The notes: a model not told the origin generated them from the letters alone. Shown: positions 16,304 through 25,974, counted from the stretch's first letter. The stretch: DNA of 64,000 bases from Erysipelotrichaceae bacterium (GCA_017473265.1 JAFULQ010000026.1:103001-167000), one strand, 5' to 3'. Translations and numbers: made by a program.

Positions 16304-17963
16304 ACTCTTCATGTTCTAATTGTAAAGTCATTGTCGTACAATCACACAATGCACTAGGACCAAAATACTGAATAGCTCCAGGATACCTATAACAAGTTTC
16401 CACTGCCCACTTATCTCTATTCGCTAAAAATAATTGATATGGTTTGGCTTGCATATCTAAATACGCTTTACAAATAACCGGTTTTTCTTCTCCATGACGA
16501 TGTTCCATATTCATCATCTTCGTAATTGGCATACCACCAGCTACCCACTCTTCTACTGGTTTTGCTAAATTAGATATCTTAGATAAATATCCAGTATAAC
16601 CGTATTGAATTAACATAAAGGCATTATATCCCAATGAATAACAATAATTCGTATCAAAATTAGACGGAAATGCACAACGACCTTCATATCCTAAATAATG
16701 ATGTAATGGATTAAATTTACCAACATACGTGCCAGCTTCTTTACGCTTTTGTAATTCAATACCAACAAAAGAAGAAATCAATTTCTCCGTCTCAATAAAT
16801 GCAATTTGCACATTACCATGCGGATCTCTTTCTAAACACAATTGTTGTTGAATGGATTGAGGCATTAATGTAAATACCGCTTTAGACGCATTCGATAATC
16901 CACCATAAATATAATCATATTTACTAGACCAATTAGGTAATGCATTAAATACATCAATTTTCTTACCAGCAAGCAAATCATTGATTTCTTGGACCAAAAT
17001 ACCAATATCAGGAATGGCTTCAATTAAGCCCTCAGGAATCACAACCATGCCAAAATTCATACCCAAAGCTGCACGCTTTTCAATCGAATCCGCAATCACA
17101 TTACAAACATCAAATAATGATAATTTCTTTTCTATAACTTCTTCCGTAATAACTGTCACATTCGGATGCGTTTGTAAAGCAATTTCTAACACTACAAATG
17201 AAGCACTACGCCCCATTACTTTCGCAAAATGCCAGTACTTCTTAGCAGAATTCGCATCGCGTTCAATATTGCCTACAATTTCAGAATACGTTTTCGTCGC
17301 TGTATCATGACCAAAAGAAATCTCAATATCTTCATTCTTCAAATCACCATCAATCGTCTTAGGACAACCAATGACTTGAATACCACAATTATGCTCCACA
17401 AAATATTCTGCTAATACTGCCGCATTGGTATTGGAATCGTCACCACCAATAATGACGATGGCCGTAATATCATGTTTCTTACAAACGGTAGCCACAATTT
17501 CAAATTGCTCTTCCGATTCCAATTTTGTACGACCCGAACCAATCATATCAAAACCACCAGTGTTACGATATGCATCAATGTAAGCATCATCAAAGATAAT
17601 ATAATCATCATTTAATAACCCACTTGGTCCACCTTTAAAACCATACAATACATTTTCAGAATTCGTTTGTTTTAAAGCATCATACAATCCACAAATCACA
17701 TTATGTCCACCAGGAGCATTACCACCAGATAAAATAACTCCTATTACATGTTTCCTATTTTCAGAAGTATTCTTACCTAATTGAAAAGTAATTTCCTTTT
17801 TACCATAGGTATTGGGAAACAAAGATTGGATTTTATCTTGATCCGCAACACTTTGCGTAACGTTTCCTTCGTTTACACAAATATGTGCAACCCCACCTCT
17901 TAACATCGTAGGAAGCTTTGGTTTATATGCATAACGAATCTTTTGTAGTGATGAAATATTCAT
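16302..17963 (-). CDS. pfp: Diphosphate--fructose-6-phosphate 1-phosphotransferase, second copy
   Basis: A 553-residue long-type phosphofructokinase starting at ATG 17963 behind AAGGAGAATAGCT. It keeps GGDDSNTN (173-180) and PKTIDGDL (201-208). The second Asp of GGDD and the Lys of PKTIDGDL mark pyrophosphate rather than ATP as phosphoryl donor. It phosphorylates fructose 6-phosphate reversibly in glycolysis. It aligns without gaps in the regions compared to the adjacent upstream copy but differs at MGRSASF, where the other copy has MGRSASH (residue 256). It follows a terminator, so it is probably less expressed than the first copy. Confidence 0.88.
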   Translation of the reverse strand: MNISSLQKIRYAYKPKLPTMLRGGVAHICVNEGNVTQSVADQDKIQSLFPNTYGKKEITFQLGKNTSENRKHVIGVILSGGNAPGGHNVICGLYDALKQTNSENVLYGFKGGPSGLLNDDYIIFDDAYIDAYRNTGGFDMIGSGRTKLESEEQFEIVATVCKKHDITAIVIIGGDDSNTNAAVLAEYFVEHNCGIQVIGCPKTIDGDLKNEDIEISFGHDTATKTYSEIVGNIERDANSAKKYWHFAKVMGRSASFVVLEIALQTHPNVTVITEEVIEKKLSLFDVCNVIADSIEKRAALGMNFGMVVIPEGLIEAIPDIGILVQEINDLLAGKKIDVFNALPNWSSKYDYIYGGLSNASKAVFTLMPQSIQQQLCLERDPHGNVQIAFIETEKLISSFVGIELQKRKEAGTYVGKFNPLHHYLGYEGRCAFPSNFDTNYCYSLGYNAFMLIQYGYTGYLSKISNLAKPVEEWVAGGMPITKMMNMEHRHGEEKPVICKAYLDMQAKPYQLFLANRDKWAVETCYRYPGAIQYFGPSALCDCTTMTLQLEHEE

Positions 17964-17979
17964 AGCTATTCTCCTTTGT

Positions 17980-18010
17980 AAAAAAGTCCAATGAAAATTC
18001 ATTGGACTTT
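17980..18010 (-). terminator. Terminator between the two PPi-PFK genes
   Basis: Minus strand: AAAGTCCAATGAA/TTCATTGGACTTT, a 12-13 bp perfect stem (arms 17983-17995 and 17998-18010), then TTTTTT. It lies just upstream of the ribosome binding site of the second copy. Confidence 0.9.
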
Positions 18011-18019
18011 ATGTAAATA

Positions 18020-19681
18020 CTACTTAGCTTGTTCTAATGCAAGAGTAACTGTTGTAATATCGCAAACTTCAGCTGGTCCATAGTATTGAATAGCACCTGG
18101 ATATACATAAGCAGTTTCAACAGCCCAAGTTTCTCTTCTTTCTTCGAAGTATTTGAATGGAGCACCATCAAGTTCAACTAATGCTTTCTTGATTACTGGT
18201 TTATCTTCACCATGACGACGTTCAATGTTCATCATCTTAGTAATTGGCATACCACCAGCTACCCATTCAGTAGCAGGTTTAGAAAGGTTAGAAATCTTAG
18301 ATAAGTAACCATTATAACCATATTGGATTAACATAAATGCGTTATATCCTAAAGAATAACAGTAGTCAGCATCAAAGTTAGATGGGAACGCACAACGTCC
18401 TTCATAACCTAAGAAGTGATGTAATGGGTTGAATTTACCTGTATATGTTCCAGCAGCTTTTCTTTCAGCTAATTTAGCAGCAACTAATGCTGAGAATAAT
18501 TTTTCAGATTCAATTAATGAAACTTGTACGTTACCATGAGGGTCACGTTCTAAGAATAATTGTTGTTGAATTGATTGAGGTAAAATAGCAAATACTGCCA
18601 TAGATTCAACTGTTAAACCTTTTTCAATAAATGCATATTTATCTTCCCAAGTTGGTAATGCATTGAATGCATCAGCTTTAGCACCAGCTAATAATTCATT
18701 GATTTCATGAATTAATACAGAGAATTCAGGAACGAATTCAACTACACCTTCAGGAATAATAGCTACACCAAAGTTCATACCATTACTAGCACGATTCGCT
18801 ACAGAATCAGCGATATAATCAGCTAATTGAGATAATGACATCTTCTTAGCAGCAACTTCTTCAGAAATTAAACATACGTTTGGTTGAGTTTTTAAAGCAC
18901 ATTCTAAAGCAACGTGAGAAGCACTACGTCCCATTACTTTAACAAAGTGCCAGTATTTCTTAGCAGAGTTAGCATCTCTTTCAATGTTACCGATAATTTC
19001 AGCATAAGTTTTTGTTGCTGTATCGAAACCAAATGAACATTCGATATCTTCATTCTTTAAGTCACCATCAATAGTTTTTGGACATCCGATAACTTGTACA
19101 CCTGTATTGTTAGCCGCAAAATATTCAGCTAATACAGCCGCATTAGTATTAGAGTCATCACCACCGATAATAACGATAGCTGTAATACCATGTTTTTTAC
19201 AAACTTCCGCAACTACTGCGAATTGTTCAGTTGTTTCTAATTTTGTTCTACCAGAACCGATGATATCAAATCCACCTGTATTTCTATAAGCGTTGATATA
19301 TTCATCATCAAAAATTAAGTAGTCATCGTTAATTAAACCGATAGGACCATTTTTGAAACCATATAATACGTTTTCAGGATTTGTTGCTTTTAATGCATCA
19401 TATAATCCACAAATAACGTTATGTCCACCAGGAGCTTGTCCACCAGAAAGAATAACACCTACAACTTGTTTTTTAGCTTCAGATGTATTTTCTCCGTTTT
19501 GGAAAGTAATTTCCTTTTTACCATAAGTATTTGGGAATAAAGCTTTAACTTTTTCTTGATCCGCTACAGAATGAGTTTCTTCTCCTTCTTTTACACAAAT
19601 GTTAGCGATACCGCCTCTTAACATTGTAGGTAATTTTGGAGCGTATTCATAACGAGCAGTTTGTAATGATGAAATTTTCAT
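18020..19681 (-). CDS. pfp: Diphosphate--fructose-6-phosphate 1-phosphotransferase, first copy
   Basis: This is the promoter-proximal of two tandem 553-residue PPi-dependent phosphofructokinases. [17 protein letters not shown] is the N-terminal nucleotide/PPi loop. GGDDSNTN (173-180) and [10 protein letters not shown] (201-210, catalytic Asp206) form the active site, MGRSASH is at 250-256, and [13 protein letters not shown] binds the sugar phosphate side. The enzyme works in the cytoplasm in glycolysis, and in reverse in gluconeogenesis, saving ATP. It has a good sigma-A promoter at 19716-19744 and a strong terminator after the stop codon, so it is the main expressed copy. Confidence 0.9.
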   Translation of the reverse strand: MKISSLQTARYEYAPKLPTMLRGGIANICVKEGEETHSVADQEKVKALFPNTYGKKEITFQNGENTSEAKKQVVGVILSGGQAPGGHNVICGLYDALKATNPENVLYGFKNGPIGLINDDYLIFDDEYINAYRNTGGFDIIGSGRTKLETTEQFAVVAEVCKKHGITAIVIIGGDDSNTNAAVLAEYFAANNTGVQVIGCPKTIDGDLKNEDIECSFGFDTATKTYAEIIGNIERDANSAKKYWHFVKVMGRSASHVALECALKTQPNVCLISEEVAAKKMSLSQLADYIADSVANRASNGMNFGVAIIPEGVVEFVPEFSVLIHEINELLAGAKADAFNALPTWEDKYAFIEKGLTVESMAVFAILPQSIQQQLFLERDPHGNVQVSLIESEKLFSALVAAKLAERKAAGTYTGKFNPLHHFLGYEGRCAFPSNFDADYCYSLGYNAFMLIQYGYNGYLSKISNLSKPATEWVAGGMPITKMMNIERRHGEDKPVIKKALVELDGAPFKYFEERRETWAVETAYVYPGAIQYYGPAEVCDITTVTLALEQAK

Positions 19682-19715
19682 AATCTATCTCCTTTTCATA
19701 TTTACATACACTTAA

Positions 19716-19744
19716 ATTTTAAGATATTTACAACAAAATGTAAA
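19716..19744 (-). promoter_or_regulatory. Promoter of the PPi-PFK pair
   Basis: Minus strand: TTTACA (19739-19744), 17-bp spacer, TAAAAT (19716-19721), 34 bp before the ATG at 19681. Confidence 0.75.
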
Positions 19745-19843
19745 CCATTTTACGTTCTTATAATTGAAATATTTCTATCATAAACAACTGTATCATTTCT
19801 TAAATTATGATATAGTTTTAGTATTAGAATTCGAGGTGTCTTT

Positions 19844-20617
19844 ATGAACAAAAAATACTTTTTCTTTGATATTGATGGCACATTAACCGAACGTGTTTCT
19901 AGAAAAATTGTTCCATCCGCTCAACAAGCCTTAAATGAACTACAAGAAAACGGTCATTTTGTCGCAATCGCAACAGGAAGAGCCCATTATAAAGCTAGAG
20001 CCTTTATGGAAGAAGTTGGTTTACACAATATGGTGTGTTGTGGAGGCGCTGCATTAGTATTCAATGATGAACTAATTGTAAATACCCCTTTAGAACTAGA
20101 TAAAGCCATTGCCATTTGTAATCAAGCTGAACAATTAGGATATGGAATATTATTACAATTAACTGACTCCATTGATGTTTATGCGAAAAATGATTTATTT
20201 ATCCAACAAGTAGGAGAACGAAAAGAACCAACTAATTATATCTTCGATTCTTCATTAGATTATAATTCGCTAACAAACATCTTTAAAATCTATATATCTA
20301 TTCCAAAAGAAGATGAAGAAAAATTAACTTTAAAAGACACATTAGGAAATCTACGTTTCGTTGAAGACTATTTAATGTTTCAATACGATGCGAAAAATAT
20401 AGGAATTGAAAACATGATGAACCACCTTCAAGCCAACATCGAAAACGTAGTTGTATTTGGAGACGACTATAACGACTTAATCATGTTTGATGAAAGATGG
20501 ACATCCATTGCTATGGGAAATGGTTGTGATGCACTAAAAGAAAAGGCAACATATGTAACAGATACAAATATTAATGATGGCATTTATAAAGCTTGTAAAA
20601 AATTTAATTGGGTTTAA
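19844..20617 (+). CDS. Cof-type HAD-IIB family hydrolase
   Basis: A plus-strand gene divergent from the PFK pair. The 257 residues start MNKKYFFFDIDGTLTER, with Asp9 and Asp11 as the catalytic pair. FVAIATGR is motif II, followed by a C2-type cap and VVFGDDYNDLIMF as motif IV. It is likely a cytoplasmic sugar-phosphate or cofactor phosphatase. Its start is supported by a GAGGTG site. I see only a weak -10-like TATGAT for a promoter in the 160-bp divergent region. A hairpin after the stop codon ends it. Confidence 0.85.
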   Translation: MNKKYFFFDIDGTLTERVSRKIVPSAQQALNELQENGHFVAIATGRAHYKARAFMEEVGLHNMVCCGGAALVFNDELIVNTPLELDKAIAICNQAEQLGYGILLQLTDSIDVYAKNDLFIQQVGERKEPTNYIFDSSLDYNSLTNIFKIYISIPKEDEEKLTLKDTLGNLRFVEDYLMFQYDAKNIGIENMMNHLQANIENVVVFGDDYNDLIMFDERWTSIAMGNGCDALKEKATYVTDTNINDGIYKACKKFNWV

Positions 20618-20647
20618 AAAAGGCACATTCTATTGAATGTGTCTTTA
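20614..20647. terminator. Bidirectional terminator between convergent genes
   Basis: Stem GGCACATTC-TATT-GAATGTGTC. On the minus strand it is followed by TTTTTTAAA (strong). On the plus strand it is followed by the weaker TTTAATTT. It serves the XRE regulator gene and probably the HAD gene. Confidence 0.75.
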
Positions 20648-21232
20648 ATTTAAAAAGAAATGTAGAAATAAACCGATAAGAATACATATGATAACGGCAA
20701 AAAGAGCACTTCCTACAACTAATAATATCCGTTGATACGGACGTTTCCCTATTTCTCTTTGTCTTTGGATTTCATCTAACTTTTTACCTTCATAAAATGC
20801 TACAATTTCTTTGTACGTATAAATATCATGTTCTTTTTTAAATTTTTCAATTTTTAGTGCATAATACATTGCACCCAAATAAAAACTTATCCAAATAAAC
20901 CACGCCTTGTTGCCAAGCCATATAAACAATGGCGCAACAGAAACAAGAGTAACAATAAGTAATATCGTATACATCTTTTCATAACGCTTCATTTTCATTA
21001 CATCTTCTTTTTGAATAACTTCTTTCATCTTGTAAATATCTCCTTTGACTAGTTCATCAATAGAGATTCGAAAGATTTCACTTAGTAAGACCAAACTATG
21101 AATATCTGGATAACTCTTATCATTTTCCCAATTAGAAATAGTTTGACGAGAAACATAGATACGATCTGCCAATTCTTCTTGTGACATAGCTATTTGGTTT
21201 CTGTAAAACTTAATTTGTTTTCCAAGTTCCAT
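20645..21232 (-). CDS. XRE family transcriptional regulator with membrane tail
   Basis: Starting at ATG 21232, placed after an AAGGAG site, the 195-residue protein has a helix-turn-helix at about residues 5-60. IKFYRNQIAMSQEELADRIY, VSRQTISNWENDKSYPDI and the dimer helix LVLLSEIFRISIDELVKG are visible. A charged linker follows, then three hydrophobic segments at about 88-125 and 165-193. Such membrane-tethered Cro/CI-like regulators are common in Firmicutes next to transporters or stress genes. The target is unknown. It lies alone between the HAD gene and an alpha/beta hydrolase. Confidence 0.82.
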   Translation of the reverse strand: MELGKQIKFYRNQIAMSQEELADRIYVSRQTISNWENDKSYPDIHSLVLLSEIFRISIDELVKGDIYKMKEVIQKEDVMKMKRYEKMYTILLIVTLVSVAPLFIWLGNKAWFIWISFYLGAMYYALKIEKFKKEHDIYTYKEIVAFYEGKKLDEIQRQREIGKRPYQRILLVVGSALFAVIICILIGLFLHFFLN

Positions 21233-21324
21233 CTTTTTCCACTCCTTGTACATTCATACTAATCAAAGACACCATTATTCGCTATCAAAGGTCTTTTACA
21301 TGTCAAATTTTTACATTGTCAAAA

Positions 21325-22113
21325 CTATTTGACAAAGAAATCATATACAATTCGATTAAAATCCTTAGCTTCTTCATATGCCGCATGACCTAAATTTTCA
21401 TACATATGCAATTTACACCCTAATTTATTAGCCAATTGTATAGAAGCTTCTCCAGTAACAATTTTATCTTGTTTACCACCTATAACGAGTATAGGACATT
21501 GAATTTTATCTAATAACTCATATGCATTACAAGTTAAACAAGACTTTGCCAAAATGATAAATCGTTTAGCATCCTTCGGCTTTTGCAATAATGCTAACAA
21601 AGGGAAAAATGGTCGATAACGTTTTACATAAGCATCTGAATACATTTTCTCTGCCATATCCACAATAAATTCCTTCATAGAATCTGTTTGAACCATCTGT
21701 ATCCAACGGTGAATCACCGATTCTACTGTATCATTATTTTCTGATAACGTTACAGCCAACACCATTTTATTCACCAAATCTGGACGTTCAATAGCTAAAT
21801 ATTGAGCAATCATACCACCTTGAGATACACCTAAGACATCTGCATTTTTAATACCCAAAGCATCCATTGCATCAGCAACATCTAATGCAAAATCTCTAAT
21901 AGTTATCCCTTCAAATACATCAGGTCTACGATCAAACACATATACAGTATATTCTTTAGAAAATATACGATACATAAAGGCTAACGGATAAGATGACCCT
22001 TTAATTCCACGAGTATTAAGTCCTTGAATCATTATTAAATTTTTCTTACCTCTACCAAAAGTAATATAATCTATATTGCGATCTTGTAGCTGCAACACTC
22101 GTTCTTTTACCAT
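21325..22113 (-). CDS. Alpha/beta hydrolase
   Basis: From ATG 22113 behind GGAGG the protein has 262 residues with the alpha/beta-hydrolase core: MIQGLNTRG as oxyanion loop and GVSQGGMIAQYLA with Ser as nucleophile. CPILVIGGKQDKIVT provides the acid and ENLGHAAYEEA the catalytic His. The order is that of the PF00561/PF12697 group, which includes esterases, epoxide hydrolases and lactonases. No signal peptide is seen. The 195-bp region upstream contains a TTGACA at 22154-22159 on the minus strand but no good -10. Substrate unknown. Confidence 0.8.
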   Translation of the reverse strand: MVKERVLQLQDRNIDYITFGRGKKNLIMIQGLNTRGIKGSSYPLAFMYRIFSKEYTVYVFDRRPDVFEGITIRDFALDVADAMDALGIKNADVLGVSQGGMIAQYLAIERPDLVNKMVLAVTLSENNDTVESVIHRWIQMVQTDSMKEFIVDMAEKMYSDAYVKRYRPFFPLLALLQKPKDAKRFIILAKSCLTCNAYELLDKIQCPILVIGGKQDKIVTGEASIQLANKLGCKLHMYENLGHAAYEEAKDFNRIVYDFFVK

Positions 22114-22308
22114 ATACAATCCTCCACAACTGATTCTTCAGTAATTTTAAATATGTCAACACCATAGACTAAATATTAATCTATTTTGTTTTCAATTGGT
22201 AATATTGTTTTTATTATCTAGTAACAAAGTATCTTCTAAACAATATTCCATACGACTTGTAATATTTTTTTATTATCAAAAACTTTAGAATATACTTTTC
22301 AAAAATAA

Positions 22309-23061
22309 TTATAACAATCCCCCTTCTTGGAAATTATCAATTAACTTACAATATTCTTTAGCATAATTCAAAGAAAACTCACCATGATACAATCCTTTTT
22401 TAGTAATGAACACACCATTTTCTAATTGATTATATAACTTTTCTGCTGACTGCTTCATCATAAGAGGCTCTTTATCACCAACAACAATATAGACATTCGC
22501 TTTCGTATTTACGATTGATGGTTTACTATCATACAACATATTTGCACGCATAAAAGCAATCATATTTTCTTTTGTAATCAAACAAGTATCTCGATAATAA
22601 ACATCAAACAATTCATCTTTAATTCGTAGATACCTATGTTGTAACTTCGCAAACCATACTTGTTTAATTAGACCATAACTCATAGCAAGCATCGGTTTTA
22701 TCCATTTAGCCATCCATTTACTCGGTTTTAATAATGCACTTTCAACTATCGCATACTCACAAATATCTGGTTTATTAGCTAACATTTCTACAACAATCTG
22801 TGCTCCTAAAGAAACTCCAGCTAATACATGAACTTTTTGCTTACATTCTTTATCAATGTATGTAATCAATTTACTCGCAAAATGTTCAATACTGCAAAAA
22901 TCATCATCACTACCAGCATGCCCATCAATAATTGGTAATATCACATGATAGTTTTTAGCTAGTATTTCCGCAACTTCTTGGTAATTCCACCAAGATAATC
23001 CACCACCATGTATTAAGATAACAATTTTAGAATTTTCTTTTCCATATTCTATAATGTTCAT
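22309..23061 (-). CDS. Alpha/beta hydrolase
   Basis: A second, distinct 250-residue alpha/beta hydrolase. VILIHGGGLSWWNYQEVAE is the oxyanion region, LAGVSLGAQIVVEML holds the nucleophile Ser, YIVVGDKEPLM the acid and KKGLYHGEFSL the His. It resembles small serine hydrolases of the PF12697 type. Its start overlaps the stop of the upstream membrane protein gene by 4 bp (ATGA), so the two are translationally coupled. The 195 bp to the next gene downstream are very AT-rich with no clear terminator. Confidence 0.78.
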   Translation of the reverse strand: MNIIEYGKENSKIVILIHGGGLSWWNYQEVAEILAKNYHVILPIIDGHAGSDDDFCSIEHFASKLITYIDKECKQKVHVLAGVSLGAQIVVEMLANKPDICEYAIVESALLKPSKWMAKWIKPMLAMSYGLIKQVWFAKLQHRYLRIKDELFDVYYRDTCLITKENMIAFMRANMLYDSKPSIVNTKANVYIVVGDKEPLMMKQSAEKLYNQLENGVFITKKGLYHGEFSLNYAKEYCKLIDNFQEGGLL

Positions 23062-23396
23062 ACTTCATCCTTCCTTTTATATTTCTTTTCAATACGCCTA
23101 TAATTCATAATCAATAAAACAAGTCCTAAAGTACAACTTAAAATCATTAATATAAAGGCAAATATAGGATAAAAAAAGCCCATAAGCGCTGCCAAATAAT
23201 ACCATAATGCATACACTTTCCACATGATACTATTTTCTTTATTATATTGTTTAATATCTGTTATTTCAGATGCTTTTACTTCAATTCCAGACCAAAAGCC
23301 CATCGGTTTCTCAATCTTAGAAGCATATATACCAATGCCATAAAATACACTTCCACAACAAAAGATAATCACAAACGTAATGATACTTTCAGCCAT
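23058..23396 (-). CDS. Small membrane protein, conserved firmicute type
   Basis: From ATG 23396 behind AAGGAAGGTG the protein has 112 residues. One N-terminal helix (about 5-25) precedes a hydrophilic stretch, EKPMGFWSGIEVKASEITD, followed by two more helices (about 60-98) and a basic tail, RRIEKKYKRKDEV. The phrase F-W-S-G followed by V-x-x-x-E-I-T-D recurs in many unnamed clostridial membrane proteins that I have seen. I know of no function. It overlaps the following alpha/beta hydrolase gene by 4 bp. Confidence 0.65.
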   Translation of the reverse strand: MAESIITFVIIFCCGSVFYGIGIYASKIEKPMGFWSGIEVKASEITDIKQYNKENSIMWKVYALWYYLAALMGFFYPIFAFILMILSCTLGLVLLIMNYRRIEKKYKRKDEV

Positions 23397-23426
23397 ACAA
23401 ACACCTTCCTTATACACATTGTATCA

Positions 23427-23454
23427 TAAAAAAAGACTAAACATATGTTTAGTC
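23427..23454 (-). terminator. Terminator of the bile salt hydrolase gene
   Basis: Minus strand: GACTAAACAT/ATGTTTAGTC (23435-23454), a perfect palindrome, followed by TTTTTTT. It includes the stop codon region at 23449. Confidence 0.85.
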
Positions 23455-24396
23455 AATTGGATAACTAGATAATTTTGAATCATTTAAACCAATGCTATGC
23501 ATATCTACACTACGAACACACATATTCTCATATGTCGTAAAATAATACACTTGGGTATCCGTATTACAACAAGATGAATAACGAGTGTATTCATAATCAC
23601 CATTATGAGCTAATACACAGCCCTTAGGCATTGCGACTGCCTGTAAGATATGGAAAAATTGATTTACGCTTTCCTTTTCATCACCTTTACAATACGATTT
23701 CTCTTTTACAAATACTGCTTTTACAAAACGAGAACTACTCGAAAAATCACCAGGCAATCCCATAGCACCCATACCTAAACTATAGTTAAATAATGGTAAA
23801 GAAGCTTGTAACTGATTTTTAGAAAATCCTTCATGTAAATGCATGTAATTATTCATATGCATCATATGATAATCAAAAGTCGGATTATTCGTTAACACAC
23901 CAAAAGGATTATCATAGACTCTCATTCCCTCTTTGATACATTCTAACGTAATCGAACTATCTCCATCAGCAATGATCCAATGCAATGGAGATACTGGCAA
24001 GCCGTCACTAAAATTACAATGCACAATATTGATACTCTGTAGAAGTTCTTTTACATCTTGCACACTTGCACATTGAGCTAACACATAAGGAATCAATTCA
24101 AAAGGAGCTACATTTTCCATGTTGTTTTGGTATTCATAATAATGGGCATTATTTGGAAAATTCAATCCTGCCATACTTAATCCTTTTTCATTCGTTGCTT
24201 CAAAATACAAAGGATAATCATTTACAATCGTTGCCATACCAATCAATGCATAATGTAGTTTTTGTGATTTCTCATATCGATATTTTAATTCATAATTTCT
24301 TGGAGTAATAACAACACTCTCATTATATCCTCTTTCCAAATCCAAATTTCTGCCAAAATAATGACATTTCGTTTTATAACTAACCGCCGTACACAT
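23449..24396 (-). CDS. bsh: Choloylglycine hydrolase (bile salt hydrolase)
   Basis: The start is fixed at ATG 24396 because the catalytic Cys must follow Met1: MCTAVSYKTK, with GGTGATTAGT as ribosome site. The 315-residue Ntn hydrolase keeps the known catalytic set: Cys2, Arg16, Asp19, Asn79, Asn170 and Arg223. Asn79 (GLNFP) points to bile salt hydrolase rather than penicillin V acylase, which usually has Tyr there. It removes glycine or taurine from conjugated bile acids in the cytoplasm after loss of Met1. The loop before LPGDFSSSSRF reads S-L-G at 206-208. This gene supports a gut habitat. Confidence 0.92.
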   Translation of the reverse strand: MCTAVSYKTKCHYFGRNLDLERGYNESVVITPRNYELKYRYEKSQKLHYALIGMATIVNDYPLYFEATNEKGLSMAGLNFPNNAHYYEYQNNMENVAPFELIPYVLAQCASVQDVKELLQSINIVHCNFSDGLPVSPLHWIIADGDSSITLECIKEGMRVYDNPFGVLTNNPTFDYHMMHMNNYMHLHEGFSKNQLQASLPLFNYSLGMGAMGLPGDFSSSSRFVKAVFVKEKSYCKGDEKESVNQFFHILQAVAMPKGCVLAHNGDYEYTRYSSCCNTDTQVYYFTTYENMCVRSVDMHSIGLNDSKLSSYPID

Positions 24397-24488
24397 ACTA
24401 ATCACCTTCCAGTAATAGTCTAGCACCTTTTAATAAAATTATTAGAAATTGACACAATCCATCATACATAATACAAAATGTGTAAAAG

Positions 24489-24510
24489 AAAAAAGCATAT
24501 ACATGCTTTT
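24489..24510 (-). terminator. Terminator of the M20 dipeptidase gene
   Basis: Minus strand: AAAAGCATGT/ATATGCTTTTTTC, stem of 7-8 bp with arms at 24491-24498 and 24503-24510, followed by T-rich sequence. Confidence 0.75.
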
Positions 24511-24515
24511 TCTAA

Positions 24516-25931
24516 TTATAATACTTCATCTACTTTTAAAATCATGGTAGCCAATAACTTAATACCCTCAATATAGCCATCAATCGGTAACATTTCATCT
24601 GGTTGATGAACAGAACCGTGACCTGGTTTAATATAATCTGGAATTGGTTGTGTACCCATCATACAAACACCTGTCGCTACTGCATTTGGAATTTGACCAG
24701 CATAGGTTCCACCCTTCATCACGAACATTTGAGCCTCAGGATTCTTTGTATATTCTTGATACACTCTCGTAATGGTTTGAACAGGCGCAGAATTCTTATC
24801 TAAATAATAAGGTTTACTAGCCTCAATCACTTCCATTGTAAAATCATGTTGTTCACATACTCTAGATACACTAGATAATACACGATCATTTGTATCTGTC
24901 ACACAATGACGACAATCATTTGTTAAAGTTACAATACCCTCATTCATACGTAATACTGTACCACTAGAAACTGTTTGCCCACTTACTTCATCTGTCTTAT
25001 CAATTTCAAAGAAAGTCCCATATGGATTATCATTCACTTTTGTTAAGAAAGAAAAGATTTCTTGATCTTCTTTAGATAGTCCAGGTAAAGTAGCTAACAC
25101 TTTTGTTAACTGATGAATCGCATTAATCGCATCATCCGGTGCAGCCGCATGTCTAGATAAACCAAATGCCTCAATTTTAATACAATTCTTTTCTTTAGTA
25201 ACTGTATATCCTTCAGTAGGAATAGTAGATGTATCCAATTCATTATTCTCTAATACAACATATGCATAATTAGGAATCACGTTAAATACATTTCCAGCAT
25301 ACAATTCTTTTACTTGCTTAGATAATTCTTTCTTTGAAATCACATTATATCGTACACGACCAAATTCACCACAAGCACCAGGAAATCCTGCATCAGGTAC
25401 AAAAGAAAACTTAGGATGTGGATAATGATTAATATAATGTTCAACATCACCCATGCCCGTTTCTTCACTAGTTCCTAAAAATAATTGAATATTATGATTC
25501 ATTGGAATTTGTAATTCACGAATTGCTTTTTGAATATATAACCCCGCAATAGCCGCACTTTTATTATCACTTACACCACGCCCAAATAAGAAACCATCAC
25601 GTTCAATTGGTTGATATGGATCACTCATCCAACCATCTTGTTCAGGTACAACATCCAAATGCGCCCATACTCCAATCATATCCTTCGCTTGATTATTTAA
25701 AACAATACCACCAACATAATTATCATAATTATAAGTTTCAAATCCATGTTGTTTTCCTTTATCAAGCATAAGATGCAAAACATCAAGACAACCTTGACCA
25801 AAAGGTTTTACATCACTACTAGCATCCGAAACACTCTTAATTGAACAAATGTCCTTCAATTCTTGAATAATATGATCTTTATTTGCGTCAATATACGCAT
25901 ATACATCTTGTAATACTTTTTCATTCACCAT
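24516..25931 (-). CDS. pepV: M20 family dipeptidase (PepV/Sapep-like)
   Basis: The 471-residue metallopeptidase carries the M20 blocks: GVWAHLDVVPEQDGW (metal His and Asp), FGRGVSDNKSA (bridging Asp), LGTSEETGMGD (catalytic Glu pair), VPDAGFPG, and GHGSVHQPDE near the end with the last metal-binding His. Length and order match PepV/Sapep dipeptidases, which cleave dipeptides with broad specificity in the cytoplasm and feed amino acids into metabolism. It appears monocistronic, with its own terminator at 24489-24510. Confidence 0.88.
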   Translation of the reverse strand: MVNEKVLQDVYAYIDANKDHIIQELKDICSIKSVSDASSDVKPFGQGCLDVLHLMLDKGKQHGFETYNYDNYVGGIVLNNQAKDMIGVWAHLDVVPEQDGWMSDPYQPIERDGFLFGRGVSDNKSAAIAGLYIQKAIRELQIPMNHNIQLFLGTSEETGMGDVEHYINHYPHPKFSFVPDAGFPGACGEFGRVRYNVISKKELSKQVKELYAGNVFNVIPNYAYVVLENNELDTSTIPTEGYTVTKEKNCIKIEAFGLSRHAAAPDDAINAIHQLTKVLATLPGLSKEDQEIFSFLTKVNDNPYGTFFEIDKTDEVSGQTVSSGTVLRMNEGIVTLTNDCRHCVTDTNDRVLSSVSRVCEQHDFTMEVIEASKPYYLDKNSAPVQTITRVYQEYTKNPEAQMFVMKGGTYAGQIPNAVATGVCMMGTQPIPDYIKPGHGSVHQPDEMLPIDGYIEGIKLLATMILKVDEVL

Positions 25932-25974
25932 AATTATGTCCTCTTTTTTAGATTATTTTACAACCAAAACCATT

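Noticed and set aside
16302..19681. Calling the two phosphofructokinases ATP-dependent
   Set aside because: GGDD and PKTIDGDL are the pyrophosphate-type residues. ATP-type enzymes have GGDG and lack this Lys.
22154..22159. TTGACA on the minus strand as a promoter for the alpha/beta hydrolase at 21325-22113
   Set aside because: No acceptable -10 occurs 16-18 bp downstream. Only a poor AAGAAT lies 15 bp away.
22120..22308. Hidden small gene or RNA in the 190-bp AT-rich gap
   Set aside because: No open frame with a ribosome site, no stable stem and no promoter pair were found.
23449..24396. Calling the Ntn hydrolase a penicillin V acylase
   Set aside because: Asn79 and the LPGDFSSSSRF region fit bile salt hydrolases better than acylases, which usually have Tyr at that position.
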